NCBI RefSeq assembly: GCF_018122625.2
Contig: NZ_JAGQFT020000012.1
Coordinates: 1 to 64,000 of the forward strand
Source: Coralloluteibacterium stylophorae
GTDB lineage: Bacteria > Pseudomonadota > Gammaproteobacteria > Xanthomonadales > Xanthomonadaceae
Direction: 5' to 3'
DNA: 64,000 nucleotides
Shown here in pieces: positions 9,194-17,728 of this stretch. The notes below the pieces were generated by a model. That model did not search any database. It was not told the origin of the DNA and saw only the letters and a list, made by a program, of their open reading frames with translations. A program made the position numbers and the translations under genes. The stretch's first letter is position 1; every line of letters begins with the position of its first letter.

Positions 9194-10261
9194 CTACCTG
9201 CGCTGCGGCAGCGGCGCGACCGACTCGCGCACGATCAGCCGGTGCGGGACGACGTGGTCGACCAGCACGCGGGTGCTGCGGTCCTTGCGGCGGATCCCCC
9301 GCAGCAGCACGTCGATGGCGGTGTTTGCCATCGAGGCGATCGGCTGGTGGATGGTGGTGACCTCCGGCCACACCGTGGTCGCGGCCGAGGTGTCGTCGAA
9401 GCCGGAGACGGACAGGTCGCGCGGCACCTCGAGCCCGCGCCGGTGCGCGACCGAGATCGCGGCGGCGGCCATGTCGTCGTTGCTGGCGATGATCGCGGTG
9501 GGCGGGCGACGCTGGCCGAGCAGCTTCTCGGCGGCCTTGAGGCCGGCGCGGTAGGTGTAGTCGCCGGGCTGCACGAGGGCGGCATCGAAGTCCAGCCCGG
9601 CATCGCGCAGCGCGGCCTTGAAGCCCTCGAAGCGCCGCGTGCTGGCGCTGAGGTCGGGGCGGCCCTTGATGAAGCCGATGCGGGTGTGGCCCTGGCCGAT
9701 CAGGTGCTCGGCGATCTCCTTGGCGGCGCGGAAGTCGTCGATGCGCACGCAGGAGATCTCCTCGCTGAAGTGGCCGGAGGCGATGGCGACCACCGGCACG
9801 TGGGCGCGCACCAGCTCGGCCACCGCGGTCTTCGACTCGCACAGCGGCGGCGGCAGGATCACGCCGTCGACCTTCTGCGCGAGCGCGCGCGCGGCCTTGC
9901 GTTCGGCCTCGGCATCGAAGCCGTCCCAGTACTCGACCACCAGCTGGATGGCGGTGCGCGAGACCACGCGCAGCACGCCGACCAGGAGCTCGCGCAGGTA
10001 GGCGCCGCTGGGGTTGGTGTAGATCAGGGCGATGCGCGTGTGCTGCGCGGCGGCCAGGGAACTGGCGGCGAGATTCGGCGTGTAGTCGAGCTCGCGCACC
10101 GCCTCCAGGACCCGCTCGCGGGTGCTGTCGCGGACCTTGCCGTGGTTGTTGACCACGCGCGAGACGGTCATCGGCGACACGCCGGCGAGGGCGGCGACCT
10201 CGTCGATGGTCACCGCGCGGCTCTTGCGGCGCCCGGACTTCTTCGGCTTCGGCTTGTCCAT
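9194..10261 (-). CDS. xylR: LacI-family transcriptional repressor, probable XylR
   Basis: This 355-residue protein has an N-terminal LacI helix-turn-helix (VTIDEVAALAGVSPMTVSRV, about residues 17-36) with the hinge region LDYTPNLAASSLA. A periplasmic-binding-protein-like effector domain follows. It sits between xylBA and the GH67 operon, and perfect-centre LacI-type palindromes lie before both units and before two distant ones. This strongly suggests that it is the xylose/xylan repressor called XylR in Xanthomonas and Caulobacter. The start at 10261 gives MDKPKPKKSG with a GGAAGGAA tract upstream. The longer frame to 10393 would run through the operator. The operator at 10379-10392, 118 bp upstream, implies autoregulation. 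The inducer (xylose or a xylo-oligosaccharide) cannot be read from sequence. Confidence 0.88.
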   Translation of the reverse strand: MDKPKPKKSGRRKSRAVTIDEVAALAGVSPMTVSRVVNNHGKVRDSTRERVLEAVRELDYTPNLAASSLAAAQHTRIALIYTNPSGAYLRELLVGVLRVVSRTAIQLVVEYWDGFDAEAERKAARALAQKVDGVILPPPLCESKTAVAELVRAHVPVVAIASGHFSEEISCVRIDDFRAAKEIAEHLIGQGHTRIGFIKGRPDLSASTRRFEGFKAALRDAGLDFDAALVQPGDYTYRAGLKAAEKLLGQRRPPTAIIASNDDMAAAAISVAHRRGLEVPRDLSVSGFDDTSAATTVWPEVTTIHQPIASMANTAIDVLLRGIRRKDRSTRVLVDHVVPHRLIVRESVAPLPQRR

Positions 10262-10378
10262 CCTTCGTTCCTTCCTTCGGCACGCGGCCGCAGGCGCCGC
10301 CCTGTGCGATGCGTCCCGCAGCGGCGGGCGAACACGTCCTCGAATCCAGTCCAGGAGCAGGCATGAGAACCCCGCGGA

Positions 10379-10392
10379 TGCTACCGCTAACA
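10379..10392. promoter_or_regulatory. xyl-box operator in the xylR-GH67 divergent region
   Basis: TGCTACCGCTAACA differs from the other three boxes mainly by one central base (ACCGCT for AGCGCT), so it may bind more weakly. It lies between the divergent repressor and alpha-glucuronidase genes and could control both. Confidence 0.7.
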
Positions 10393-10446
10393 CGAGGCAG
10401 CGACGAGCATGTCATCCGGAGGCCCGTCCACCATCGACGCGGCGCA

Positions 10447-12624
10447 TTGCGTCCCGCGCTGGCCGCACGCGTGCAGCGCGCCGTGCTGGGCATCGCCTGC
10501 TGGCTGCTGCTGGCGGCGGTCGTTCCACGGGCGCAGGCGGAGGACGGCTACGATCTCTGGCTGCGCTACCGGCCGCTCGACGCGGCGCAGGCGCAGACCG
10601 GACGCAGCCATGTCGCGCAGCTCGTCGCACCCGCGGCCACGCCCACGCAGCGTGCCGCGCGCGACGAGCTGCGCCGCGGGCTGCGCGGCCTGCTCGGCGC
10701 GGATCCGGGCACGGCCGACGCGGTCGACCGGGCCGGCGCGCTGGTGGTCGGCACGCCGGCGTCCTCGGCCGCGATCGCGCGCCTGGGGCTCGACCTCGAC
10801 GGCCTCGGCGACGAGGGCTTCGTCATCCGCAGCGTGGAAGTCGACGGGCGGGCCGCGACCGTGATCGCCGCCAACAGCGACATCGGCACGCTGTACGGCG
10901 CCTTCCGTTTCCTGCGCATGCTGCAGACCCGGCAGCCGCTGGCCGCGCTCGACCTGCGCGATGCGCCCGCACTCGACCTGCGCCTGCTCGACCACTGGGA
11001 CAACCTCGACCGCCATGTCGAGCGCGGCTATGCCGGGCAGTCGATCTGGGACTGGCACAAGCTCCCCGACTGGCGCGACCCGCGCTACACCGACTACGCA
11101 CGCGCCAACGCTTCGCTCGGCATCAACGGCACCGTGCTCAACAACGTCAACGCCAGCGCGCAGAGCCTGACTCCCATGTACCTGGAGAAGGCGGCGGCGC
11201 TGGCGGGGGTGTTCCGCCCCTACGGCATCCGCGTCTACCTGAGCGCACGTTTCAGTGCGCCGCGCGAGATCGGCGGGCTCGACACCGCCGACCCGCTCGA
11301 CCCGCGCGTACGGCGCTGGTGGCGCGACAAGGCCGACGAGATCTACCGCCTGATCCCCGACTTCGGCGGCTTCCTGGTCAAGGCCAACTCGGAGGGTCAG
11401 CCCGGCCCGCAGGACTACGGCCGCACCCACGCCGACGGCGCCAACATGCTGGCCGACGCGGTGGCGCCGCACGGCGGCGTGGTGATGTGGCGCGCCTTCG
11501 TCTATTCGCACGAGGAGCCGGAGGACCGCGCCAAGCAGGCCTATTCCGAGTTCGTGCCGCTCGACGGGCAGTTCCGCGAGAACGTGATGGTGCAGGTCAA
11601 GAACGGCGCGATCGACTTCCAGCCGCGCGAGCCCTTCCATCCGCTGTTCGGCGCGATGCCGGACACGCCGCTGATGATGGAGTTCCAGATCACCAAGGAG
11701 TACCTGGGCTTCGCCACCCACCTGGTCTACCTGGGCACGCTGTTCGAGGAAGTGCTCGAGGCGGACACCTACCAGCAGGGCAAGGGCTCGACGGTCGCGA
11801 AGGTGATCGACGGCTCCCTGCACGGCCACGGCCTCACCGGCATGGCCGGCGTGGCCAACATCGGCAGCGACCGCAACTGGAGCGGTTCGATCTTCGACCA
11901 GGCCAACTGGTACGCCTTCGGCCGCCTGGCCTGGGATCCGCACGCCTCGGCACGCGCCATCGCCGGGGACTGGGCGCGGATGACCTTCTCCAACGATGAC
12001 GGCTTCGTCGGGCCGGTCGTCGACATGATGATGGGCTCGCGCCAGGCGGCGGTGGACTACATGACTCCGCTCGGCTTGCATCACCTGATGGGCGAGGGCC
12101 ACCACTACGGCCCGGCACCCTGGGTCGAGGGCGGACCGCGCGCGGACTGGACCTCGGTCTACTACCACCGCGCCACGCCCGAGGGCATCGGCTTCGACCG
12201 TAGCTCCGGCGGCAGCGACGCGGTGGCGCAGTACGCCGACCCGGTGGCGCGCGTGTTCGACGACCCGAAGCAGGTGCCCGAGGACCTGCTGCTGTGGTTC
12301 CACCACGTGCCTTGGGACTGGCGCATGCGCTCCGGCCGTACGCTCTGGGACGAGCTCGTGCACCGCTATTCGCGCGGCGTCGCCTACGTGCGCGGCATGC
12401 GCGAGACCTGGAGCGGCCTGGCGCCCTACGTCGATGCCGAGCGTCATGCCGAGGTCGCCGCCTTCCTGGCGATCCAGGAGCAGGAGGCGCAGTGGTGGCG
12501 CGACGCCAGCATCGCCTACTTCCGGACCTTCTCGCAGCGCCCGCTGCCGGAGGGCGAGGCACCGCCACCGGAATCGCTCGAGCACTACCGCTCGCTGTCG
12601 TTCCCGTTCGCGCCGGGGAACTGA
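10447..12624 (+). CDS. aguA: GH67 alpha-glucuronidase, exported
   Basis: This GH67 enzyme removes 4-O-methyl-glucuronic acid from the non-reducing end of xylo-oligosaccharides. Catalytic regions recognised from the family are [11 protein letters not shown] (general acid Glu) and [15 protein letters not shown] (Asp and Glu base pair). A signal peptide, [17 protein letters not shown], precedes [10 protein letters not shown], so the site is periplasm or beyond. The start is uncertain. TTG 10447 (used, 725 residues) and GTG 10471 both give a normal signal peptide downstream of the operator. ATGs at 10309, 10363 and 10378 are in frame, but translation from them would run across the operator. It heads an operon with the esterase, ManD, GH43 and GH3 genes. 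Confidence 0.92.
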   Translation: MRPALAARVQRAVLGIACWLLLAAVVPRAQAEDGYDLWLRYRPLDAAQAQTGRSHVAQLVAPAATPTQRAARDELRRGLRGLLGADPGTADAVDRAGALVVGTPASSAAIARLGLDLDGLGDEGFVIRSVEVDGRAATVIAANSDIGTLYGAFRFLRMLQTRQPLAALDLRDAPALDLRLLDHWDNLDRHVERGYAGQSIWDWHKLPDWRDPRYTDYARANASLGINGTVLNNVNASAQSLTPMYLEKAAALAGVFRPYGIRVYLSARFSAPREIGGLDTADPLDPRVRRWWRDKADEIYRLIPDFGGFLVKANSEGQPGPQDYGRTHADGANMLADAVAPHGGVVMWRAFVYSHEEPEDRAKQAYSEFVPLDGQFRENVMVQVKNGAIDFQPREPFHPLFGAMPDTPLMMEFQITKEYLGFATHLVYLGTLFEEVLEADTYQQGKGSTVAKVIDGSLHGHGLTGMAGVANIGSDRNWSGSIFDQANWYAFGRLAWDPHASARAIAGDWARMTFSNDDGFVGPVVDMMMGSRQAAVDYMTPLGLHHLMGEGHHYGPAPWVEGGPRADWTSVYYHRATPEGIGFDRSSGGSDAVAQYADPVARVFDDPKQVPEDLLLWFHHVPWDWRMRSGRTLWDELVHRYSRGVAYVRGMRETWSGLAPYVDAERHAEVAAFLAIQEQEAQWWRDASIAYFRTFSQRPLPEGEAPPPESLEHYRSLSFPFAPGN

Positions 12625-12627
12625 GGG

Positions 12628-14622
12628 ATGTCCATGAGCCATCGACTGTTGCTGGGCGCGGGCCTCGCGCTCGGCCTGTCCGCAGCGCTGCCGGCACGCG
12701 CCGCCGACGCGCCGCTGCTGCATGCGCTGTTCGCCGACCATGCCGTGCTCCAGCGCGACGCCGCGGTCCCGGTGTGGGGCCAGGCACGACCGGGCGAGGA
12801 GGTGGTGGTCGCCGTCGCCGGGCACGAGGTCCGCGCGCGCGCCGATGCCGGGGGCGCGTGGCGCCTCGTGCTGCCGAAGCTCGACGCCGGCGGCCCGTAC
12901 ACGCTGACCGCCCGCGCCGGCGGCCGCACGCAGGCGGTCGAGGACGTGCTGGTCGGCGACGTGTGGCTGTGCGCGGGGCAGTCGAACATGGAGCTGCAGG
13001 TGCACCGCTCGCTGGATTCGCGTGCCGAGATCGCCGGCGCCGACAACGACCGCATCCGCCTGTTCACCGTGCCCAAGGCCGGCGAGCCGGCGCCGCGCGA
13101 CACGTTCTCCGAAACGGTGCGGTGGCAGCCGGTGACGCCCGACGCGGTGCGCGATTTCTCCGCGGCCTGCTACTACTTCGCGCGCGAGCTGCAGGCCACG
13201 CACGACGTGCCCATGGGGCTGGTCAATGCGGCCTGGGGCGGCTCGCGGATCCAGGCCTGGATGAGCGCCGATGCCCTGCGCGATGTCGGCGGCGAGGAGG
13301 CCGGGCTCGACGTGCTCGCGCGCTACGCGACCGATCCGGTCGCGGCGGTGGGGCAGTGGGGCGAGGTCTGGGCCGGGTGGTGGCGCGGACGCCCGGGCAT
13401 CGGCGCCGGGGACCGTCCCTGGGAGCCCGATGCCGGGACCGGCGGCTGGCGCGACGCGCCGGCGCAGCTCGGCCCCTGGGAGCGCTGGGACGAGCCGGAG
13501 CTCGCCGCCTTCGACGGCATGCTCTGGTACCGCACCACGGTCACGCTGACCGCAGCGCAGGCCGCGCAGGACGCGGTGCTGGCGCTGGGGCCGGCCGACG
13601 AGATCGACATGACCTGGGTCAACGGCCGCGCGGTCGGCAGCACCTACGGCGCCGGCGATGCGCGCGCCTATCCGCTGCCGTCGGGCCTGCTGCACGCGGG
13701 CGCCAACACGGTGGTGGTCAATGTGCTCGACACCTACCGCGACGGCGGTCTCGCCGGCCCCGCGTCGCTGCACGCGCTGCGCCTGGCCGACGGCTCCACG
13801 GTGCCGCTCGATGGCGGCTGGCGCTACCGGAGCGTGCCGGAGGAGGTGGGTTCGCCGCCGCGCGCGCCGTGGCAGTCGGCGGCCGGGCTGTCGACGCTGC
13901 ACAACGGCATGATCGCGCCGCTCGGCCACGCCGCGCTGGCCGGTGCGGTCTGGTACCAGGGCGAGTCCAACACCTTCGAGCCGGATCGCTACGCGACCCT
14001 GCTGCGCGGGCTGCGCGCCGACTGGCGCGCGCGCTTCGGCTCTCCGCGGCTGCCGTTCCTGATCGCGCAGCTGGCCAACTACGGGGAGGCGCCGACCGCG
14101 CCGGGCGAGAGCGACTGGGCGGCGCTGCGCGATGCGCAGCGCGCGGTCGCCGCCGACGACGGGCACAGCGCGCTGGCGGTCGCGATCGACATCGGCGAGC
14201 GCCACGACATCCATCCGGCCAACAAGCAGGACCTCGGGCGCCGGCTGGCGCGGGCGGCGCGCGCGGCGGCATTCGACGAGGACCTCGCGCCGTCGGGGCC
14301 GGTCGCGGTGTCCGCGCGGCGCGAGGGCGATGCCGTCCTCGTCGTCTTCGACGACGTCGAGGACGGGCTGGTCGCCTACGGCGGCACCGGCCCGGTCGGC
14401 TTCGAACTCTGCGGCGCGACGGCCGGCTCCTGCCGCTACGTCGACGCCCACATCCAAGGCGACCGCGTTCGCCTCACCGGCGCCGACGCCGGTGCGGCCA
14501 CGCGCGTGCGCTACGGCTGGGCCGACAGCCCGGTCGTCACCCTCTACGACGGTGCGGGTGTTCCCGCCGGTCCCTTCCAGCTGCCGGTGCGCCCGGCCTC
14601 CAGCGACGAGCGAGCACGATGA
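12628..14622 (+). CDS. SGNH-type esterase (sialate O-acetylesterase family), likely acetylxylan esterase
   Basis: This 664-residue secreted protein has a signal peptide ending near PARAADAP. The SGNH/SASA catalytic serine lies in [12 protein letters not shown], the family block WYQGESN near the middle, and the Asp/His pair in [14 protein letters not shown]. An inserted beta-rich, jelly-roll-like segment (about 225-390, with [17 protein letters not shown]) is usual for this family. Relatives are annotated as sialate 9-O-acetylesterases. In this operon, between GH67 and ManD, removal of acetyl groups from xylan is the likelier job. It starts 3 bp after the GH67 stop (ATG 12628 or 12634), so the two are coupled. 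The ATGA overlap at its end couples it to manD. Confidence 0.85.
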   Translation: MSMSHRLLLGAGLALGLSAALPARAADAPLLHALFADHAVLQRDAAVPVWGQARPGEEVVVAVAGHEVRARADAGGAWRLVLPKLDAGGPYTLTARAGGRTQAVEDVLVGDVWLCAGQSNMELQVHRSLDSRAEIAGADNDRIRLFTVPKAGEPAPRDTFSETVRWQPVTPDAVRDFSAACYYFARELQATHDVPMGLVNAAWGGSRIQAWMSADALRDVGGEEAGLDVLARYATDPVAAVGQWGEVWAGWWRGRPGIGAGDRPWEPDAGTGGWRDAPAQLGPWERWDEPELAAFDGMLWYRTTVTLTAAQAAQDAVLALGPADEIDMTWVNGRAVGSTYGAGDARAYPLPSGLLHAGANTVVVNVLDTYRDGGLAGPASLHALRLADGSTVPLDGGWRYRSVPEEVGSPPRAPWQSAAGLSTLHNGMIAPLGHAALAGAVWYQGESNTFEPDRYATLLRGLRADWRARFGSPRLPFLIAQLANYGEAPTAPGESDWAALRDAQRAVAADDGHSALAVAIDIGERHDIHPANKQDLGRRLARAARAAAFDEDLAPSGPVAVSARREGDAVLVVFDDVEDGLVAYGGTGPVGFELCGATAGSCRYVDAHIQGDRVRLTGADAGAATRVRYGWADSPVVTLYDGAGVPAGPFQLPVRPASSDERAR

Positions 14623-15875
14623 CCCCTGCGCCTTCCGAATCCCCCCGCCACGGCTCCGCCCGCGACCGCGAGATCGTCGCCGCGCGGGTCATCGTGACCT
14701 GCCCGGGCCGCAACTTCGTCACCCTGAAGATCGAGACGCGCGCCGGGATCACCGGCCTGGGCGACGCCACCCTCAACGGCCGCGAGCTGGCCGTCGCCAG
14801 CTACCTGCAGGACCACGTGGTGCCGAACCTGATCGGCCGCGACGCCGGCCGCATCGAGGACATCTGGCAGTTCCTCTACCGCGGCGCCTATTGGCGGCGC
14901 GGGCCGGTGACCATGACCGCGATCGCCGCGGTCGACGTGGCGCTGTGGGACATCCTCGGCAAGATGGCCGGGATGCCGCTCTACCAGCTCCTGGGCGGGC
15001 GCTCGCGCGAGGGCGCGCTGGTCTACGCGCACGCCAACGGCCGCGACATCGCCGAGGCCAGCGACGAGGTCGGCCGCTACATGGAGAAGGGCTTCCTCGC
15101 GGTGCGCGCGCAGTGCGGCGTACCCGGCGTCAAGAAGGCCTACGGCATCTCCAGCGGCGGCAAACCCTACGAGCCGGCGGAGAGCGAACTCCCGGCGGAG
15201 ACGGTGTGGAACACGCCGCGCTACCTGGAGACGGTGCCCAGGCTCTTCGAACATCTGCGCGCCGAGCACGGCAACGGCGTCGAGCTGCTGCACGACGTGC
15301 ACCACCGGCTCTCGCCGATCGAGGCCGCGCGCCTGGCGCGCGACGTCGAGCCCTACCGCCTGTTCTGGCTGGAGGACGCCACGCCGGCGGAGAACCAGAA
15401 GTCCTTCGAGCTGATCCGCAGGCACTCGGTGACCGCGCTCGCGGTGGGCGAGGTGTTCAACTCGATCTGGGACTGCAAGCACCTGATCGAGAACCAGCTC
15501 ATCGACTACATCCGCACCACCATCGTGCACGGCGGCGGCATCACCCACCTCCGCCGGCTCGCGGACTTCGCCGCCCTGCACCAGGTGCGCACCGGCTTCC
15601 ACGGCGCCACCGACCTCTCGCCGGTGTGCATGGGCGCGGCGCTGCACTTCGACACCTGGGTGCCGAACTTCGGCATCCAGGAGTACATGTTCCATTCCGA
15701 GGAGACCGACGCGGTGTTTCCGCACGACTACGCGTTTCGCGATGGACGCCTCCACGTCGGCGACACGCCGGGCCACGGCGTCGACATCGACGAGGCCCTC
15801 GCCGCGAAGTACCCGTACGCCCCGAAGCAGCTGCCGATCGCCCGTCTCGAGGACGGCGCGATGTGGGACTGGTGA
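14619..15875 (+). CDS. manD: D-mannonate dehydratase, ManD type (enolase superfamily)
   Basis: This 418-residue cytoplasmic enzyme should dehydrate D-mannonate to 2-keto-3-deoxy-D-gluconate, a step in glucuronate catabolism. Metal ligands lie in LLHDVHHRL (Asp), LFWLEDATP (Glu) and LAVGEVFNS (Glu). The second His of HDVHH matches the catalytic His of characterised ManD, and the Tyr of [10 protein letters not shown] matches the catalytic Tyr. Some family members are poorly active or use D-gluconate. Its place beside two alpha-glucuronidase systems favours the mannonate role. The ATG overlaps the esterase stop (ATGA at 14619-14622). UxaC and UxuB, needed to reach mannonate from glucuronate, are not in the window. 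Confidence 0.93.
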   Translation: MTPAPSESPRHGSARDREIVAARVIVTCPGRNFVTLKIETRAGITGLGDATLNGRELAVASYLQDHVVPNLIGRDAGRIEDIWQFLYRGAYWRRGPVTMTAIAAVDVALWDILGKMAGMPLYQLLGGRSREGALVYAHANGRDIAEASDEVGRYMEKGFLAVRAQCGVPGVKKAYGISSGGKPYEPAESELPAETVWNTPRYLETVPRLFEHLRAEHGNGVELLHDVHHRLSPIEAARLARDVEPYRLFWLEDATPAENQKSFELIRRHSVTALAVGEVFNSIWDCKHLIENQLIDYIRTTIVHGGGITHLRRLADFAALHQVRTGFHGATDLSPVCMGAALHFDTWVPNFGIQEYMFHSEETDAVFPHDYAFRDGRLHVGDTPGHGVDIDEALAAKYPYAPKQLPIARLEDGAMWDW

Positions 15876-15917
15876 TGCGCACGCCCGCGTCGATCTCCCC
15901 GCACGTCGCGCTTCCCC

Positions 15918-16034
15918 GCGTAGGAGCGGCTTCAGCCGCGACCGAGTGGGGGACGCTCGTGTGGGAGGGGCTTCAGCCCCGACGGGCCACGCATCGCACC
16001 GAAGCGCCGTCGCGGCTGAAGCCGTTCCTACGAG
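15918..16034. repeat. Three REP-like palindromes between manD and GH43
   Basis: Copies lie at 15920-15942 (AGCGGCT type), 15960-15984 (GGGGCT type) and 16009-16033 (inverted, one mismatch). The last copy ends only 3 bases before the GH43 start codon. Its GACGAGG-like edge would therefore have to supply or hide the ribosome-binding site. Confidence 0.78.
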
Positions 16035-16036
16035 GC

Positions 16037-17707
16037 ATGCGCGCCGCTGCGGCGGTGGCGCTGCTCGCGTTCGCCGCGCCCGCGCTGGCCGACGACGCCG
16101 CGCCGGTGTTCTTCGACTGGTTCGAATACACCGGCCGCGACGCCACCTTCGATACGCCGCTGCCCGCCGGCCACTACCGCAACCCGATCCTCGCCGGCTA
16201 CTACCCCGACCCCAGCATCACCCGCGCCGGCGACCGCTACTACCTGGTCAACTCGAGCTTCGCCTATTTCCCCGGCATCCCGGTGTTCGAGAGCGCGGAC
16301 CTGGTGCACTGGACCCCGCTCGGGCACGTGATCGAGCGGCCCGACCAGCTCGACTTCGACGGCCTGCGCATCTCGCGCGGCATCTTCGCCCCGGCCATCA
16401 GCCACCACGACGGCACCTTCTACGTGGTCACCACCGCGGTCGATGCCGGCGGCAACTTCATCAGCAGCGCAACCGACCCGGCGGGGCCGTGGTCGGACCC
16501 GGCGTGGCTGCCGGACATCGACGGCATCGACCCGTCGCTGTTCTTCGACGACGACGGTCGCGTCTACCTGCTCAACAACGGTCCTCCGGAGGGCGAGCCG
16601 CGCTACGAGGGCCACCGCGCGATCTGGATGCAGGAGCTCGACCTCGCCGCGCGCCGGCCCGTCGGTCCGCGGCGGGTGCTGCTCGACGGCGGCGTCGATC
16701 CGTCGGCCAATCCGATCTGGATCGAGGGCCCGCACATCTTCAGGCACGACGGCTGGTACTACCTGACCTGCGCCGAGGGCGGCACCGGCCCGCAGCATTC
16801 GCAGGTGGTGCTGCGCAGCCGCGAGGTCTGGGGCCCGTACGCGCCCTACGCGGACAACCCGGTCCTGACCCAGCGCGACTTGCCCGACGACCGCCCGGGG
16901 CCGATCGCCAACGCCGGCCACGCCGACTTCGTCGAGGCCGCCGACGGCAGCTGGTGGGCGACCTTCCTCGCCAGCCGCACCTACGGCGACGGGCACTACA
17001 ACACCGGGCGCGAGACTTACCTGCTGCCGGTGACCTGGCGCGACGGCTGGCCGGTGATCCTGGAGCGCGGGCGCGCGATCCCGCAGGTGGTCGCCGGGCC
17101 GTCGATGCTGGCGCGCGAGGCCACGCAGGCGCCGCTCAGCGGCAACTTCACCTGGCGCGACGACTTCGACGGCCCCGCGCTCGACGGCACCTGGAGCTAC
17201 GTGCGCGTGCCGAAGCGGCCGTGGGCGGATCTCGGCGTGCGGCCGGGCGAGCTCGCCATCCATCCGCTCGACGAGGGCCTGGACACCCTGCGCAACCCGT
17301 CCTTCCTCGCGCGTCGGCAGCAGCACCTCGCGTTTGAGGCCAGCACCGCGCTGACGGTGCCGGAGACGACGGACGTCGAGGCCGGCATCGCCGCGTACCA
17401 GAACGAGACGCACTGGGTCGCGCTGGCCGCACGCCGCACGCCCGACGGCATCGAGCTCACGCTGACCCGGCGCAGCGGCGCGACGACGACAACGGTCGCC
17501 CGTACCACGCTCCCGGCGGAAACCCGATCGCTGCGCCTGCGCATCGCCGGCGACGGCGGCGACTACGGCTTCGGCTATGCGGTGGGCGAGGGCGGCTGGC
17601 TATGGCTGCGCCAGGGCGTGGACGGCACCGTGCTCAGCACCAAGGTCGCCGGCGGTTTCGTCGGCACCACGCTCGGGCCCTACGCGCGCCGCATCGCACA
17701 CGACTAG
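16037..17707 (+). CDS. GH43 beta-xylosidase/alpha-L-arabinofuranosidase, exported
   Basis: This 556-residue protein has a signal peptide (AAAAVALLAFAAPALA) followed by a five-bladed GH43 propeller. The three catalytic acids are visible: Asp in GYYPDPSITRAGD, the pKa-modulating Asp in DGIDPSLFFDDDG and the acid Glu in WIEGPHIFRHDG. Residues about 375-556 form a beta-rich laminin-G/concanavalin-like domain (NFTWRDDFDGPALDGTWSYV onward), typical of GH43 xylosidases. Substrates are likely xylo-oligosaccharides or arabinosyl side chains. The ATG at 16037 is chosen from the signal peptide. It sits right behind a palindromic repeat with no clear Shine-Dalgarno sequence, so translation may depend on folding of that repeat. 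Confidence 0.9.
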   Translation: MRAAAAVALLAFAAPALADDAAPVFFDWFEYTGRDATFDTPLPAGHYRNPILAGYYPDPSITRAGDRYYLVNSSFAYFPGIPVFESADLVHWTPLGHVIERPDQLDFDGLRISRGIFAPAISHHDGTFYVVTTAVDAGGNFISSATDPAGPWSDPAWLPDIDGIDPSLFFDDDGRVYLLNNGPPEGEPRYEGHRAIWMQELDLAARRPVGPRRVLLDGGVDPSANPIWIEGPHIFRHDGWYYLTCAEGGTGPQHSQVVLRSREVWGPYAPYADNPVLTQRDLPDDRPGPIANAGHADFVEAADGSWWATFLASRTYGDGHYNTGRETYLLPVTWRDGWPVILERGRAIPQVVAGPSMLAREATQAPLSGNFTWRDDFDGPALDGTWSYVRVPKRPWADLGVRPGELAIHPLDEGLDTLRNPSFLARRQQHLAFEASTALTVPETTDVEAGIAAYQNETHWVALAARRTPDGIELTLTRRSGATTTTVARTTLPAETRSLRLRIAGDGGDYGFGYAVGEGGWLWLRQGVDGTVLSTKVAGGFVGTTLGPYARRIAHD

Positions 17708-17728
17708 AACGACACCAGGGAGGCAACC

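Noticed and set aside
10387-14457. Long minus-strand open frame opposite GH67 and the esterase
   Set aside because: The same GC-bias shadow effect: no domain, no ribosome-binding site, and full overlap with clear enzymes.
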